From NCBI GenBank assembly GCA_050110875.1, contig CP188828.1, positions 1,116,001 through 1,180,000 of the forward strand: DNA of 64,000 bases. The letters run 5' to 3'. Position numbers and translations under genes: made by a program. Under the pieces are notes generated by a model. The model was not told where the DNA came from and made no database searches. It saw only the letters and a program-made list of their open reading frames with translations. Below, one piece after another: positions 18,728-28,290 of the stretch (position 1 is the first letter of the stretch; each line of letters begins with the position of its first letter). The stretch is from Methyloligella sp050110875 (GTDB lineage: Bacteria; Pseudomonadota; Alphaproteobacteria; Rhizobiales; Methyloligellaceae).

Positions 18728-21445
18728 ATGGCCGATCAGCGCCGTGACAGCGATCTTCGTCCCCAGCCCGACGCGCTGCTCACCAAAGCCGCGCAATCGG
18801 AGAAACGCGCCGGCCGCCTGAAGATCTTCCTCGGAGCGGCGCCCGGTGTGGGCAAGACCTTCGCCATGCTGGAGGAGGGGAGGCTGCGACAGAGCGAGGG
18901 CAAAGACGTCATTGCCGGTCTCGTGGAGACTCACGGCCGGGTCGAGACGGGCGCGTTGCTCGATGGGCTGGAGACGATCCCCCGACAGCAGGTCGCCTAT
19001 AAAGGCCGCACGCTTGACGAGATGGATCTCGATGCGCTGCTCGCCCGCGAACCGGAACTGGCCCTGGTCGATGAACTGGCCCATACGAACGCTCATGGCA
19101 GCCGGCACCCCAAGCGCTGCATGGATGTAGACGAGCTGCTTGCTGCGGGGATCGACGTCTACACCACCCTGAACATTCAGCATATCGAGAGTCTCAACGA
19201 CGTGGTGGCGCAGATCACCGGCGTTCGCGTACGGGAGACGGTGCCCGATGCAGTGCTCGACCGGGCCGACGCCATCGAGCTGGTCGACATCACACCGGAG
19301 GATCTCATCGAGCGGCTTCGCCTCGGCAAAGTCTACGTGCCGGATCAAGCCAAGCGGGCGCTGGAGCATTTCTTCTCGCCGGCAAATCTCACGGCCTTGC
19401 GGGAGCTTGCTTTGCGCCGCACCGCCGAGCGGGTCGACGAGCAATTGCTGAACGAGATGCAGTCGCGGGCCATCTCCGGCCCTTGGGCCGCCGGCGAGCG
19501 TCTTTTGCTTTGTATCAGCGAGGATCCGCACCACACGGCCCTGGTGCGATATACCAAACGGTTGGCCGATAGGCTTCACGCCCCCTGGACCGCGCTCTAT
19601 GTGGAGAGTGGAAGGGCCGCGTATCTCAGCGAGGCAGAACGAGATCGTATCGCCGATACTCTCCGTCTTGCCGAGGCGCTGGGCGGAGAGACGGTGACCA
19701 TCCCGGGCAGCCACCGCATCGCCGACGATGTTCTTTCTTATGCCCGCACCAACAACGTGACGCAGATCATCGTCGGAAAATCGCAGCGCTCCGCCTGGTT
19801 CGAGCTGTGGAACGGCTCGGTGGTGCGCGACCTTACGTCCCGCAGCGGCAATATCAGCCTGCATGTGATCGCCGGCGAACGGGAGGGGAACGAGCCCTTG
19901 CCACAAGGTGCGGTACAGACGGCTTCTCGCCGCTCCACGTTCGATCCTAAGCCTTTTGCTTTCGCGCTTGCCGCGGTCGGCATGGCATTGCTGATCAGCA
20001 TCGGGCTGTGGCCTTTCATCGGTCTTTTGAACACCGACCTCGTCTTTCTCACGGCCGTGGTGATCGTCGCCGTGCGTTTTGGTCTCTGGCCCTCCATGGC
20101 AGCGAGCGTCATTGCCGCGCTTTGTTACAATTTCTTCTTCACCGAGCCCTACTACACCTTCTCAATCGCCGATCCGCGTAAAGTGGTGGCGGTATTGTTT
20201 TTCACGGCTGTTGCGTTGCTGGTGTCGAATGTGGCGGCCCGGGCTCGACGGCTTGCGATTGCTGCGCTGTCGCGGGCGCGCACGACGGAATCCCTCTATA
20301 GCTTCAGCAAAAAACTTGCAGGCGCGGGCACCCTCGACGACGTGCTTTGGGCGAGCGCGTACCAGATTGCCTCAATGCTGAGGGTGCGGGTCGTAATCCT
20401 TCTGCCGGAGGCAGGCGAGATCGCGGTGCGGGCCGGCTATCCGCCGGAAGATATGTTGAGTGATGCCGATCTCGCCGCCGCCAATTGGGCTTGGGAGCAC
20501 GACAGGCCGGCGGGACGCGGCTCCGACACGCTTCCTGGTGCCAAGCGCCTCTTCCTTCCGATGAGGACCGGGCGCGGCGCGATTGGTGCCGTCGGTATCG
20601 ATGATGACGGGAGAGGGCCCCTGTTCACGACTGATCAGAGGCGGTTGCTGGATGCGCTCACCGATCAGGCGGCGCTGGCAGTGGAGCGGGTATTCTTGGT
20701 CAACGATCTCGATCGGACGGAGCGCCAGGCAGAGGCGGATCGCCTGCGAGGCGCGCTGCTAAACTCGATTTCGCACGATCTTAAGACCCCGCTCGCGTCT
20801 ATCCTTGGAGCGTCCGGAACGCTGAAGGACTTCGGCGACGCGCTGGAGCCGAGGGCTAAGGCGGAGCTGCTAGGCACAGTTGTGGACGAATCGGAGAGGC
20901 TCAACCGCTTCATCGCGAACCTTCTCGATATGACCAAGTTGGAATCCGGCGCGATTCGTCCCAATGCCGACCTTTACGACATTGGCGAGATTCTGGGCAC
21001 GACGCTCGAGCGGGCCGATAAGGTGCTCGCTAATCACGAGACAAGACTGGAGATCGCGCCGGATCTGCCGATGCTTTCTCTTGATCCGGTACTGTTCGAG
21101 CAGGTGTTGTTCAACCTTCTCGACAACGCCGCGAAATATGCGCCGGAATTGACCGCCATTGAAATTCGCATCTGGCAGGATGCGGATACCGTGCGCATAA
21201 GGATTCAGGACGAGGGGCCGGGCGTCCCTGTGGACGATCTGCAAAAGATCTTCGACAAGTTCCAGCGCGCGCCGAAGGGCGATCAAATTCGGGCGGGAAC
21301 CGGGCTAGGCCTCGCCATCTCCCGTGGCTTTGTCGAAGCCATGGGCGGGTGCATTGAGGCGACGAACCGTACTGACCGTTCCGGCGCCGCCTTCACCATA
21401 TCTCTTCCGATCCCAGCCCCAGCCCTTATGGACGATGCCGTATGA
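18728..21445 (+). CDS. kdpD: Sensor histidine kinase KdpD
   Basis: 905 residues. The order is the N-terminal KdpD domain with Walker A GAAPGVGKTF and the LVDELAHTN motif (about 35-240), a universal-stress-protein-like domain (about 255-375), four membrane helices (about 400-500), a GAF-like region, the DHp H-box NSISHDLKTPLASILG and a HATPase domain (NLLDNAAKYA, DEGPGVP, GTGLGLAISRG). It senses K+ limitation or osmotic state and phosphorylates KdpE. It overlaps kdpE by 4 bases (ATGA). Confidence 0.97.
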   Translation: MADQRRDSDLRPQPDALLTKAAQSEKRAGRLKIFLGAAPGVGKTFAMLEEGRLRQSEGKDVIAGLVETHGRVETGALLDGLETIPRQQVAYKGRTLDEMDLDALLAREPELALVDELAHTNAHGSRHPKRCMDVDELLAAGIDVYTTLNIQHIESLNDVVAQITGVRVRETVPDAVLDRADAIELVDITPEDLIERLRLGKVYVPDQAKRALEHFFSPANLTALRELALRRTAERVDEQLLNEMQSRAISGPWAAGERLLLCISEDPHHTALVRYTKRLADRLHAPWTALYVESGRAAYLSEAERDRIADTLRLAEALGGETVTIPGSHRIADDVLSYARTNNVTQIIVGKSQRSAWFELWNGSVVRDLTSRSGNISLHVIAGEREGNEPLPQGAVQTASRRSTFDPKPFAFALAAVGMALLISIGLWPFIGLLNTDLVFLTAVVIVAVRFGLWPSMAASVIAALCYNFFFTEPYYTFSIADPRKVVAVLFFTAVALLVSNVAARARRLAIAALSRARTTESLYSFSKKLAGAGTLDDVLWASAYQIASMLRVRVVILLPEAGEIAVRAGYPPEDMLSDADLAAANWAWEHDRPAGRGSDTLPGAKRLFLPMRTGRGAIGAVGIDDDGRGPLFTTDQRRLLDALTDQAALAVERVFLVNDLDRTERQAEADRLRGALLNSISHDLKTPLASILGASGTLKDFGDALEPRAKAELLGTVVDESERLNRFIANLLDMTKLESGAIRPNADLYDIGEILGTTLERADKVLANHETRLEIAPDLPMLSLDPVLFEQVLFNLLDNAAKYAPELTAIEIRIWQDADTVRIRIQDEGPGVPVDDLQKIFDKFQRAPKGDQIRAGTGLGLAISRGFVEAMGGCIEATNRTDRSGAAFTISLPIPAPALMDDAV

Positions 21446-22131
21446 GCGCCGCACCGGTGAAGATACTCGTTGTGGACGACGAGCCGCCGATCCGCAAATT
21501 GCTACGTACCGGACTTTCGACCCAAGGCTATCAGACGCTGGATGCGCCGGACGGCGCCTCGGCGCTTGCCGGGCTCGACGAGGCGCCGGACCTCGTGATC
21601 CTCGATCTCGGGTTGCCGGACATGCAGGGGATGGCGCTGCTTAGGCAGCTTCGCGCGAAACGTGACGATCTTCCCATCGTCATTCTATCGAGCCGAGGGG
21701 AGGAGGCGGCGAAGGTCGAAGCGCTCGATCTCGGCGCCGACGACTATGTCACCAAGCCGTTCGGCATGGAGGAGCTTCTGGCGCGCATCCGCACGGCGCT
21801 GCGCCATAGGCTGCAAAGCCAAGGCGAGCGGCCGATTTTTAATGTCGATGAGCTTCAGGTCGATCTGGTCCGCCGTATCGTCATGCTTAAGGACGAGGAG
21901 GTGAATCTCTCGCCCAAGGAATACGATCTCCTACGGGTGCTAGTGCAGCATGCCGGAAAGGTACTGACCCACCGCTTCCTGCTGAATGCGCTCTGGGCCG
22001 TGCCGATAGATGCACAATATCTACGCGTCTATGTCCGTCAGCTCCGCAACAAGATCGAGCCTGATCCTGCGCGTCCTCGTTACATCCTGACCGAGACGGG
22101 CGTGGGCTATCGCCTGCGGGCCCCCGATTAG
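21442..22131 (+). CDS. kdpE: Response regulator KdpE
   Basis: 229 residues, OmpR family. The receiver has DDEPPIRKLL, phospho-acceptor Asp in LVILDLGLPDMQG and the Lys in YVTKPFGMEELLARI; the winged helix ends VYVRQLRNKIEPDP and TETGVGYRL. This is the KdpD partner that activates the kdp promoter. It is the last gene of the operon and converges with ureD; the 166 bases between them show no clear hairpin with a T run. Confidence 0.96.
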   Translation: MSAAPVKILVVDDEPPIRKLLRTGLSTQGYQTLDAPDGASALAGLDEAPDLVILDLGLPDMQGMALLRQLRAKRDDLPIVILSSRGEEAAKVEALDLGADDYVTKPFGMEELLARIRTALRHRLQSQGERPIFNVDELQVDLVRRIVMLKDEEVNLSPKEYDLLRVLVQHAGKVLTHRFLLNALWAVPIDAQYLRVYVRQLRNKIEPDPARPRYILTETGVGYRLRAPD

Positions 22132-22297
22132 GTCCTCGTCCGACAGGCCGGAATTTTTAGCGACGCAGGCGAGATGACGAGGCAGCCGAGACAGCCACCA
22201 TCGGCTGGCCGGCCAACGCTCAATCCAAAGCAAAACCCACAGCATCAGCACGCTAGCAGCACGTCTCATTTACGCGAATTCGGATAACCGCCACAGC

Positions 22298-23161
22298 TCA
22301 CTTTCGACGGGTGGTTGGCACACCTGTTCCGAGTTGCACGCGGGAAGATGACCATACGGATAGAACGCCGCGTCGAAGCGCGTGTCCGTCACGCGCCATA
22401 ATCCGCGCGCCAATGCCGGTATCGCCCGGAAGGCGTGAGGCGCCTGCATAGATGTCGGGAACGGCGTCGAGGTCCCGGCGAACGCGGTCGAGCAGAGAAT
22501 CAAGGTCGTTGCCCGGTTGAATGACGACGAGGGTCGCCTGCGCGATCCACTTCCCGTTTAGGCCGGGAAGGCCGCGCATCAACCGGTCGCCGGTGACCTT
22601 GAAGCGGTCCCGCACCAACCATCTGCCGTCCAAATCAGTGATGATCGTGTCGCTCTCCAGAAAGTCGAACATGTCGCCGTCGTCGTTCGGGTCATGCGCC
22701 AGAAACGAGTCGCCGAGGACAACGGAGGTCGTCTTGTCGACGCTCACGTACAGCCGCGATCTGAACTTGGCGCGCGGAAACAGAATGGTGCAGTCGGGCA
22801 GATATTCCACCAGAGAATTGTGCGCCGCCTCGATGGTCACGACTTGCTCGGCATGATCGTGCTCCATGCCGTGCACGATGGTCGATGCCTGTGAGGTGAC
22901 ATGGAGGGCGGACTCAGATTCACCCTCAATCGATATACTCAGACGATCGCTTTCGAACACACCGCCAGCCACCGACTGCATATAAAGCGTGGCCATGCCT
23001 TCAGGATCGTCGGCGTAATAGTGAGGCCGGCAGATATGGAACGGATAGCTGGCGTATTGGTGTCTGAGAAAGCTTCGCCCATCGGGCGCCCGGCCGAAAC
23101 CAAGGTCGAGCCTGCCCCGGCGATCGCCGGTCGTGCTAAGGCCAGTCAAGCCGCCGTGCAT
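22298..23161 (-). CDS. ureD: Urease accessory protein UreD
   Basis: 287 residues from ATG 23161, preceded by AGGTGA 6 bases away and lying 8 bases after ureG; the longer upstream frame would overlap ureG. Family features include GRAPDGRSFLRHQYASYPFHI near the start, SVAGGVFESDRLSISIE, and the long beta-helix body. UreD binds apo-urease and is the platform for the UreF-UreG complex that inserts nickel. It is the last gene of the urease operon and converges on kdpE. Confidence 0.93.
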   Translation of the reverse strand: MHGGLTGLSTTGDRRGRLDLGFGRAPDGRSFLRHQYASYPFHICRPHYYADDPEGMATLYMQSVAGGVFESDRLSISIEGESESALHVTSQASTIVHGMEHDHAEQVVTIEAAHNSLVEYLPDCTILFPRAKFRSRLYVSVDKTTSVVLGDSFLAHDPNDDGDMFDFLESDTIITDLDGRWLVRDRFKVTGDRLMRGLPGLNGKWIAQATLVVIQPGNDLDSLLDRVRRDLDAVPDIYAGASRLPGDTGIGARIMARDGHALRRGVLSVWSSSRVQLGTGVPTTRRK

Positions 23162-23169
23162 GGTGTCAC

Positions 23170-23814
23170 CTATGCAGGCTCTTCGTAGAACAGCACGTCC
23201 TTGACGATCCGTTTGACGACGCCGTCGACTCCTTCTCCCGTGGCGCAATTGGTAGGCTGAACCGGCTTGCCGCTGCGTACCGCGTCGGCCTCCCGCAAGA
23301 GGCGATCCGGGTCCACATTCACATAAGGCGCCAGGTCGAACTTATTGACCACAAGGAGGTCGCACTGCACTACGCCCGGGCCGCGCTTCCTCGGGATGTC
23401 GTCCCCCTCCGTGACGTCGATGACGAAGAGCCAATAGTCCACCAGATCGAAGGAAAAGGTGGAGGCTAGGTTATCGCCGCCGCTCTCGATGAGAATCAGA
23501 TCGAGGTCGGGAAACTTCGCCTCCAGGGCATCGGCTACTTCGATATTGGGAGTCGGATCTTCCCGGATAACCGTATGGGGGCATGCCCCGCACTCGACGG
23601 CGACGATGCGGTCGGGGGAGATGAGGCCGCTACGCTGGATGCGTTCGGCATCCTCCTTCGTCATCAGATCGTTGGTAATGACCGCCAGCGATATGCCGCG
23701 CTTGTCCAGGGCGGGGAGGAGGCGTTCGATCAGTGCGGTCTTACCCGACCCGACAGGTCCGCCGATTCCGACACGGGCAGGGCCGTTCTTTTTCGTCGCG
23801 AGCTCATTCATCAT
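23170..23814 (-). CDS. ureG: Urease accessory GTPase UreG
   Basis: 214 residues from ATG 23814, which overlaps the ureC stop as ATGA (ATG 23811 is also possible). P-loop VGIGGPVGSGKTALIE, the nickel-binding CPH in VECGACPHTVIREDPTPN, the ESGGDNLASTFS switch and the guanine-specific VVNKFDLAPY motif are all present. UreG is a SIMIBI GTPase that delivers nickel to urease. It lacks a His-rich N-terminus. Confidence 0.96.
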   Translation of the reverse strand: MMNELATKKNGPARVGIGGPVGSGKTALIERLLPALDKRGISLAVITNDLMTKEDAERIQRSGLISPDRIVAVECGACPHTVIREDPTPNIEVADALEAKFPDLDLILIESGGDNLASTFSFDLVDYWLFVIDVTEGDDIPRKRGPGVVQCDLLVVNKFDLAPYVNVDPDRLLREADAVRSGKPVQPTNCATGEGVDGVVKRIVKDVLFYEEPA

Positions 23815-25523
23815 CGCAGCATATATTTCTGTGCTAGAGGTAGGGTTTCGACCGGATCGCAGGTCGCAAGATCGCCGTCGACATACACGTCGAATGTCTG
23901 CGGGTTCACGTCGATTTTCGGACATGCATCGTTGTGCAGCATGTCTGTCTTGTTCAATTTGCGCGTCCCCTTCGCTGCGGCGACCGGCTTGGTCAGTCCG
24001 AGGGTTCCCGCAATGTCCGCGTCGACAGCAGACTGGTTGACGAAACTGAGGCTGAGCGTCTGCGGCGCCGCGCCGTAAGCGCCCCATTGGGGTCGTATGA
24101 GATGCGGCTCGCAGGTCATCAGCGACGCAGCGCTATCGCCCATTGCCGACCAGACGATGAAGCCGCCTTTGATGATGAGTTCAGGCTTGATGCCGAAGAA
24201 GGCTGGACGCCATAGGACGACGTCGGCCAGCTTCCCGCGCTCCAACGATCCGATGTGTTCGTCAATACCGAAGGTGCGCGCGGCGTTGATCGTATACTTC
24301 GCGATGTATCGCTTGATGCGCGCGTTGTCGCCGCGAGACGTGGTCTCTTCGGCGAGCCGACCCCGCTGATCCCGCATCTTGCTGGCCAGCTGCCAGGTGC
24401 GGCAGATCACTTCGTTGATCCGTCCCATGCCCTGGCTGTCGGATCCCAGCATCGAGATCGCGCCGATATCGTGCAGAACGTCTTCTGCGGCGATGCTCTG
24501 CGCCCGGACGCGGCTCTCTGCGAAGGCGACGTCCTCGGGCACGGCCGGGTTCAGGTGATGGCACACCATGATCATGTCGAGATGCTCGTCGAACGTGTTC
24601 ACGGTGTAGGGGTTTGTGGGGTTTGTTGAGGAGGGAAGGCAGTTGAGCTCTCCGGCCACGCGGATGATGTCGGGGGCATGCCCACCGCCGGCACCCTCGG
24701 TGTGGTACATATGGATGGTGCGCCCCTTGATCGCGGCAAGCGTATCTTCGAGGAAGCCACTTTCGTTCAGCGTGTCGCTGTGAAGCTGAACCTGGAAATC
24801 CATCTCGTCGGCGACAGCCAGACATGTGTCGATCACCGACGGCATAGCGCCCCAGTCTTCATGGATCTTGAGGCCGAGACAGCCACCGGCAAGCTGGTCG
24901 TAAAGCGAACGCGGCTTCGAGGAATTGCCGCGACCGAGAAATCCGAAATTCATGGGCCAGTGCTCGGCGGCTTTCAACATCTTCCCGACGTTCCAGGCGC
25001 CGCCGCAATCGATCCCGACAGTGATTGGACCGAGTGAGCCACCGATCATCGTTGTGATGCCGGCGCTGATCGCATGCTCGACCAGCTGAGCGCTGTCGAA
25101 GTGAACGTGGACGTCGATTCCGCCGGGCGTCGCGATCAGCCCTTCCGCGTCGCGCACGGTGGTTGCAGCGCCGCAGATGAGATCGCTGTGTACCCCGTCC
25201 ATGGTCGCAGGGTTGCCGGCTTTGCCCACCCGCACGATCCGGCCTTCCTTGATGCCGATATCGCCTTTGACGACACCGAGCACCGGATCGATGACGACGG
25301 CATTGCTGATCAGCATGTCTAGCGATCCCTGACTGCTGTCATATCCGGGCGTCAGACCGAGACCGTCGCGCAAGGTCTTGCCGCCGCCGTGCAGGCATTC
25401 ATCGCCGGGAACGGTGTAGTCGGACTCGATTTCTGCGATCAGCGATGTATCGCCCAGCCTGACCGCATCGCCGGTGGTCGGCCCGTACATCGCGGCATAT
25501 TCTCTGCGCGTTATCTTCGCCAT
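23811..25523 (-). CDS. ureC: Urease alpha subunit UreC
   Basis: 570 residues from ATG 25523, the usual length, beginning MAKITRREYAAMYGPTTGD with a strong AAGGGGGCG site. Active-site parts are complete: DVHVHF (two nickel His), the carbamylated Lys in LGLKIHEDWG, VQLHSDTLNESGF, MYHTEGAGGGHAPD, the mobile-flap Cys-His-His in MVCHHLNP, and GSDSQGMGR with the nickel-ligand Asp. It hydrolyses urea to ammonia and carbamate in the cytosol. It follows the ureAB fusion after a single base and overlaps ureG. Confidence 0.98.
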   Translation of the reverse strand: MAKITRREYAAMYGPTTGDAVRLGDTSLIAEIESDYTVPGDECLHGGGKTLRDGLGLTPGYDSSQGSLDMLISNAVVIDPVLGVVKGDIGIKEGRIVRVGKAGNPATMDGVHSDLICGAATTVRDAEGLIATPGGIDVHVHFDSAQLVEHAISAGITTMIGGSLGPITVGIDCGGAWNVGKMLKAAEHWPMNFGFLGRGNSSKPRSLYDQLAGGCLGLKIHEDWGAMPSVIDTCLAVADEMDFQVQLHSDTLNESGFLEDTLAAIKGRTIHMYHTEGAGGGHAPDIIRVAGELNCLPSSTNPTNPYTVNTFDEHLDMIMVCHHLNPAVPEDVAFAESRVRAQSIAAEDVLHDIGAISMLGSDSQGMGRINEVICRTWQLASKMRDQRGRLAEETTSRGDNARIKRYIAKYTINAARTFGIDEHIGSLERGKLADVVLWRPAFFGIKPELIIKGGFIVWSAMGDSAASLMTCEPHLIRPQWGAYGAAPQTLSLSFVNQSAVDADIAGTLGLTKPVAAAKGTRKLNKTDMLHNDACPKIDVNPQTFDVYVDGDLATCDPVETLPLAQKYMLR

Positions 25524-25524
25524 T

Positions 25525-26223
25525 TCACGCCCCCTTGAATCCCTGCTCGCGCGCAAGACGGAGCGCTTCCTCGCGCCTCTGCTCGCCATGTGTCGATCCC
25601 ATGGTCAATCCGTTGAGACCGAACACCTCGCTGGTGCCGCCGAAGCCGACAAGCGTGACCTCTTTCGATTCGCCGGGCTCGAATCGGATGGCCGTTCCGG
25701 CCGGGACGTCGAGGTGAAAGCCGAATGCGCTTGCGCGATCGAAATCCAGCGCCTTGTTGGCTTCGAAGAAGTGGAAGTGGCTGCCGATCTGGATCGGTCT
25801 GTCACCCGTGTTCAGAACCCTCAGCGTCACCTGCTCGCGGTCCGCGTTGATCTCGATATCGCCGTCTTTGGCCATCACTTCGCCCGGAACAACGTTGGTC
25901 GCCTCGGGCTTCACTTTGCCGGGACGGATCGGCTCGTGGACGGTGACGAGCTTGGTCCCATCAGGAAAGGTGCCTTCCACCTGCAGCATTGGCATCATTG
26001 CTGCGATGCCGGGCATCACGTCGTCAGTTGTCAGCAATGTGGACCCGATGCTGATCAGCTTGGCGACCGTCTGGCCGGTCCGGGCGCCTTCGAGGATTTC
26101 GTCAGTGATGAAGGCTACGGCCTCGGGGTAGTTCAGTTTGAGACCCTTTGCCCTGCGCTTGCGCGCCATTTCAGCCGCGGTGAAGATTGTCAGGCGTTCC
26201 AATTCGGTCGGGGTCAAGAGCAT
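25525..26223 (-). CDS. ureAB: Fused urease gamma-beta subunit UreAB
   Basis: 232 residues combining two normally separate subunits. Residues about 1-105 are the gamma subunit (MLLTPTELERLTIFTAAEMA, LNYPEAVAFITDEILEGAR), and about 115-232 are the beta subunit (PGEVMAKDGDIEINA, VLNTGDRPIQIGSHFHFFEAN, GTAIRFEPGESKEVTLVGFGG). Such a fusion is known from Helicobacter UreA and from some alphaproteobacteria. No internal stop or start re-opening is visible, so the fusion appears real. It is followed immediately by ureC. Confidence 0.96.
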   Translation of the reverse strand: MLLTPTELERLTIFTAAEMARKRRAKGLKLNYPEAVAFITDEILEGARTGQTVAKLISIGSTLLTTDDVMPGIAAMMPMLQVEGTFPDGTKLVTVHEPIRPGKVKPEATNVVPGEVMAKDGDIEINADREQVTLRVLNTGDRPIQIGSHFHFFEANKALDFDRASAFGFHLDVPAGTAIRFEPGESKEVTLVGFGGTSEVFGLNGLTMGSTHGEQRREEALRLAREQGFKGA

Positions 26224-26241
26224 GGTCGTCTCCCTGAAGAT

Positions 26242-26925
26242 TCAGTTGAAGAAAAGACGGACGTCGCGCGTCTCGTGGCGCATGACGGCGATCTCGGTTG
26301 CCGGCATGTATGAAGAGAGCGAGTCCAAACTCGGCGCCGGCTCTTCAGCCGAAATCTCGAGGATGAGAGGACGCAATTTCATGAGGATCCGCTGGCCGTC
26401 GATATGGCCCGCGATCCCTAAGCGGACGGCCGCACTTAGCAGAGCGGCGGCCATGGTGTGTGCGGAGATTGCGACGACGGAGCTTTCCGGGATATCGATC
26501 TGCCCGAAGAGTAGTCCTTGAACCGCTGCGAGATGCCCCTTGGCACCTCCATTTCGGACCATTGCGCGGTAGGCGGCGGCTTGGGGCGTTGCAAGCTTTT
26601 GGTGGACTGTCAGCAGCGCTGAACCGCACCGGCGAGATCCCTCGCGCAAATGCTCCGGCAATGTGAGCGCATCGAGCGCTGCATCGACCGCCGCGACCTC
26701 TTTGAGACTGCCGCAGACCCTGTAGGTGGCAACAAGCGCGGGCCGATCGCACGTCGCCCACCGTCCGAGCAGTTGTCCTTCCAGAAAGCCTTGAAGTTCA
26801 TCCGCATTCCCCACCAGGCCGTCTCGATGAAGCCCTTCCAGACCCCACGAAAAAGACACCGCACCGCTTGGGAAGAAGCTGTCCCCATGTTGCAAGGTCA
26901 AAAGAAGGATTTCGTCGGCTTTCAT
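26242..26925 (-). CDS. ureF: Urease accessory protein UreF
   Basis: 227 residues from ATG 26925, overlapping the ureE stop as ATGA; the longer frame would run through ureE. UreF features are the start LLLTLQHGDSFFPSGAVSFS with WGLEGLHRDGLV, and the C-terminal all-helical body ending with the conserved acidic/His stretch SSYMPATEIAVMRHETRDVR. UreF joins UreD on apo-urease and recruits UreG. The ureAB fusion lies 18 bases downstream. Confidence 0.93.
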   Translation of the reverse strand: MKADEILLLTLQHGDSFFPSGAVSFSWGLEGLHRDGLVGNADELQGFLEGQLLGRWATCDRPALVATYRVCGSLKEVAAVDAALDALTLPEHLREGSRRCGSALLTVHQKLATPQAAAYRAMVRNGGAKGHLAAVQGLLFGQIDIPESSVVAISAHTMAAALLSAAVRLGIAGHIDGQRILMKLRPLILEISAEEPAPSLDSLSSYMPATEIAVMRHETRDVRLFFN

Positions 26926-27365
26926 AACGCCAGCTCGACCTGGCCATCCGCCATCAGCTCCGAGAGCCGGGCAAGATAATCGGCTTCGACCCCTTGGATC
27001 GCGATCTCCAGGATCGGACCGTCGAAGCGGACCTTCCAATGCATGTTGCCGGCGAAATAACCCAGCGCCAGCGCGGCTGAGGAATTATGCGGTTTCACGC
27101 GCAGCCAGCGCTGTTCCTCGGCCTTTACAATGACAGCCCTGTCCCGATCGAGCATCAGCACCGCGCCGTCCACGAGCCTCTGGTCTCTCGGGATGGAGAT
27201 TGCGAATTCTGTTTCCTGATCTCCGGTGACCCTAAGCCGATGGCGCTGCAAATCCTCGGGCTTGAGCGCCAGGTATTCGACCTGTCCTTTGTGCTCCAGC
27301 CCATGCAGGCGGTCGGCGATCTCCGGATCGCTCTTGTATCCGACGATTTGCTCGAGCTTCTGCAT
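26922..27365 (-). CDS. ureE: Urease accessory nickel chaperone UreE
   Basis: 147 residues with the UreE two-domain shape: an N-terminal peptide-binding domain (DRLVDGAVLMLD around residues 64-75) and a C-terminal ferredoxin-like metal-binding domain with LALGYFAGNMHWKVRFDG, which carries the family's conserved nickel-binding His region. There is no His-rich tail; the protein ends MADGQVELAL, so nickel storage is unlikely and transfer to UreG is the probable role. It heads the recognisable urease genes on this strand. Confidence 0.88.
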   Translation of the reverse strand: MQKLEQIVGYKSDPEIADRLHGLEHKGQVEYLALKPEDLQRHRLRVTGDQETEFAISIPRDQRLVDGAVLMLDRDRAVIVKAEEQRWLRVKPHNSSAALALGYFAGNMHWKVRFDGPILEIAIQGVEADYLARLSELMADGQVELAL

Positions 27366-27378
27366 CAGCGGTCCTTGC

Positions 27379-27627
27379 TCACATTGGTCGTGGTGACATT
27401 GGCGAAAGCGAGCCCCGTTCAGCCCAACGAACCGCGGGGTTCGGCCTCACAATCGATCGGATTATCGAGAAGCGAAGCAGGTCGCCATCGTATTCGAACG
27501 TGTACGGAAAGCACTGCGTCGAAGCCTCGCGGTCTCCGGTATCCCGATGGAACAGATCGTCGCGCCGACCGCGCGCCGCGAGCGTGATATTTTCACCCGA
27601 TATGAGTTGAACCAATCCGACCAACAT
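27379..27627 (-). CDS. Small hypothetical protein ahead of ureE
   Basis: An 82-residue frame starting MLVGLVQLISGENITLAARG with GAGGCG upstream of the ATG and ending 13 bases before ureE, in the same direction. The composition looks protein-like (aromatic, charged, few runs), but no family is recognised. Starting 32 bases from the divergent hupE gene leaves no room for two separate promoters, so either the promoter lies inside the frame or the frame is not expressed. The alternative is that this is a leader region for the urease operon. Confidence 0.4.
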   Translation of the reverse strand: MLVGLVQLISGENITLAARGRRDDLFHRDTGDREASTQCFPYTFEYDGDLLRFSIIRSIVRPNPAVRWAERGSLSPMSPRPM

Positions 27628-27659
27628 AATCGCGCCTCGTTCGCGCGAGGAGATCAGCA

Positions 27660-28244
27660 ATGAAGACGGATTTTTTGCGTGTGGCTCTTGTTCTGGTGCT
27701 TGCCGTCGCTCCAACCGCAGCGTTCGCACATGTCGGCGTGGAGCCGACCAATGGGTTCGCCCTCGGATTCATGCACCCTCTCGGAGGCGTGGACCATTTG
27801 CTGGCGATGGCTTTGGTCGGAATCTTCGCCTACCAGCTTGGGGGCAGAGCGCTCGTAATGCTGCCAGTCGCGTTCTTGTCGCTGATGGTGCTCGGTGGCT
27901 TGGCGGGTATCGCCCATATTCCGCTCCCCTTCGTCGAAGCCGGAATTGGGATGTCAGTGGTGATGCTCGGGCTCGCCGTGGCTTTCCATCTTAAGCTGCC
28001 GACGGCGCTGGCCATGGCGGGGGTAGGGGTGTTTGCCCTCATGCATGGCCACGCTCATGGCACGGAGATGCCCATGCAGCTTTCGGGCGCTGCCTACGGA
28101 GCCGGATTCATCTTGGCGACCACCTTGGTGCTGGCCGGTGGAATTGGATTGAGTGCTTTGATCGGCCGAATGGATCGGAGCAGCAGCGTCTACCGCGTGG
28201 CCGGATCGGTGGCGGCCGTCGTCGGCGTGTTCCTTCTCGTCTAA
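27660..28244 (+). CDS. ureJ: HupE/UreJ-family nickel/cobalt permease-like protein
   Basis: 194 residues: signal peptide ending TAAFAHVG, then six or so hydrophobic helices. The family hallmark HPLGGVDHLLAM (HxxxxxDH metal motif) and a His-rich loop MHGHAHGTEM are present. HupE/UreJ proteins are thought to bring nickel into the cell for hydrogenase or urease. AGGAG precedes the ATG. It is divergent from the urease operon and converges with the AmiC-like gene; a short GCGGC/GCCGC hairpin (28250-28262) follows the stop. Confidence 0.92.
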   Translation: MKTDFLRVALVLVLAVAPTAAFAHVGVEPTNGFALGFMHPLGGVDHLLAMALVGIFAYQLGGRALVMLPVAFLSLMVLGGLAGIAHIPLPFVEAGIGMSVVMLGLAVAFHLKLPTALAMAGVGVFALMHGHAHGTEMPMQLSGAAYGAGFILATTLVLAGGIGLSALIGRMDRSSSVYRVAGSVAAVVGVFLLV

Positions 28245-28290
28245 GCTCCGCGGCAATGCCGCCTCAACGATGTCGCCGTTCGCGACCGTC

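Noticed and set aside
22021..22269. Minus-strand frame with a hydrophobic start between kdpE and ureD
   Set aside because: Most of it is antisense to kdpE and no ribosome site or family match was seen.
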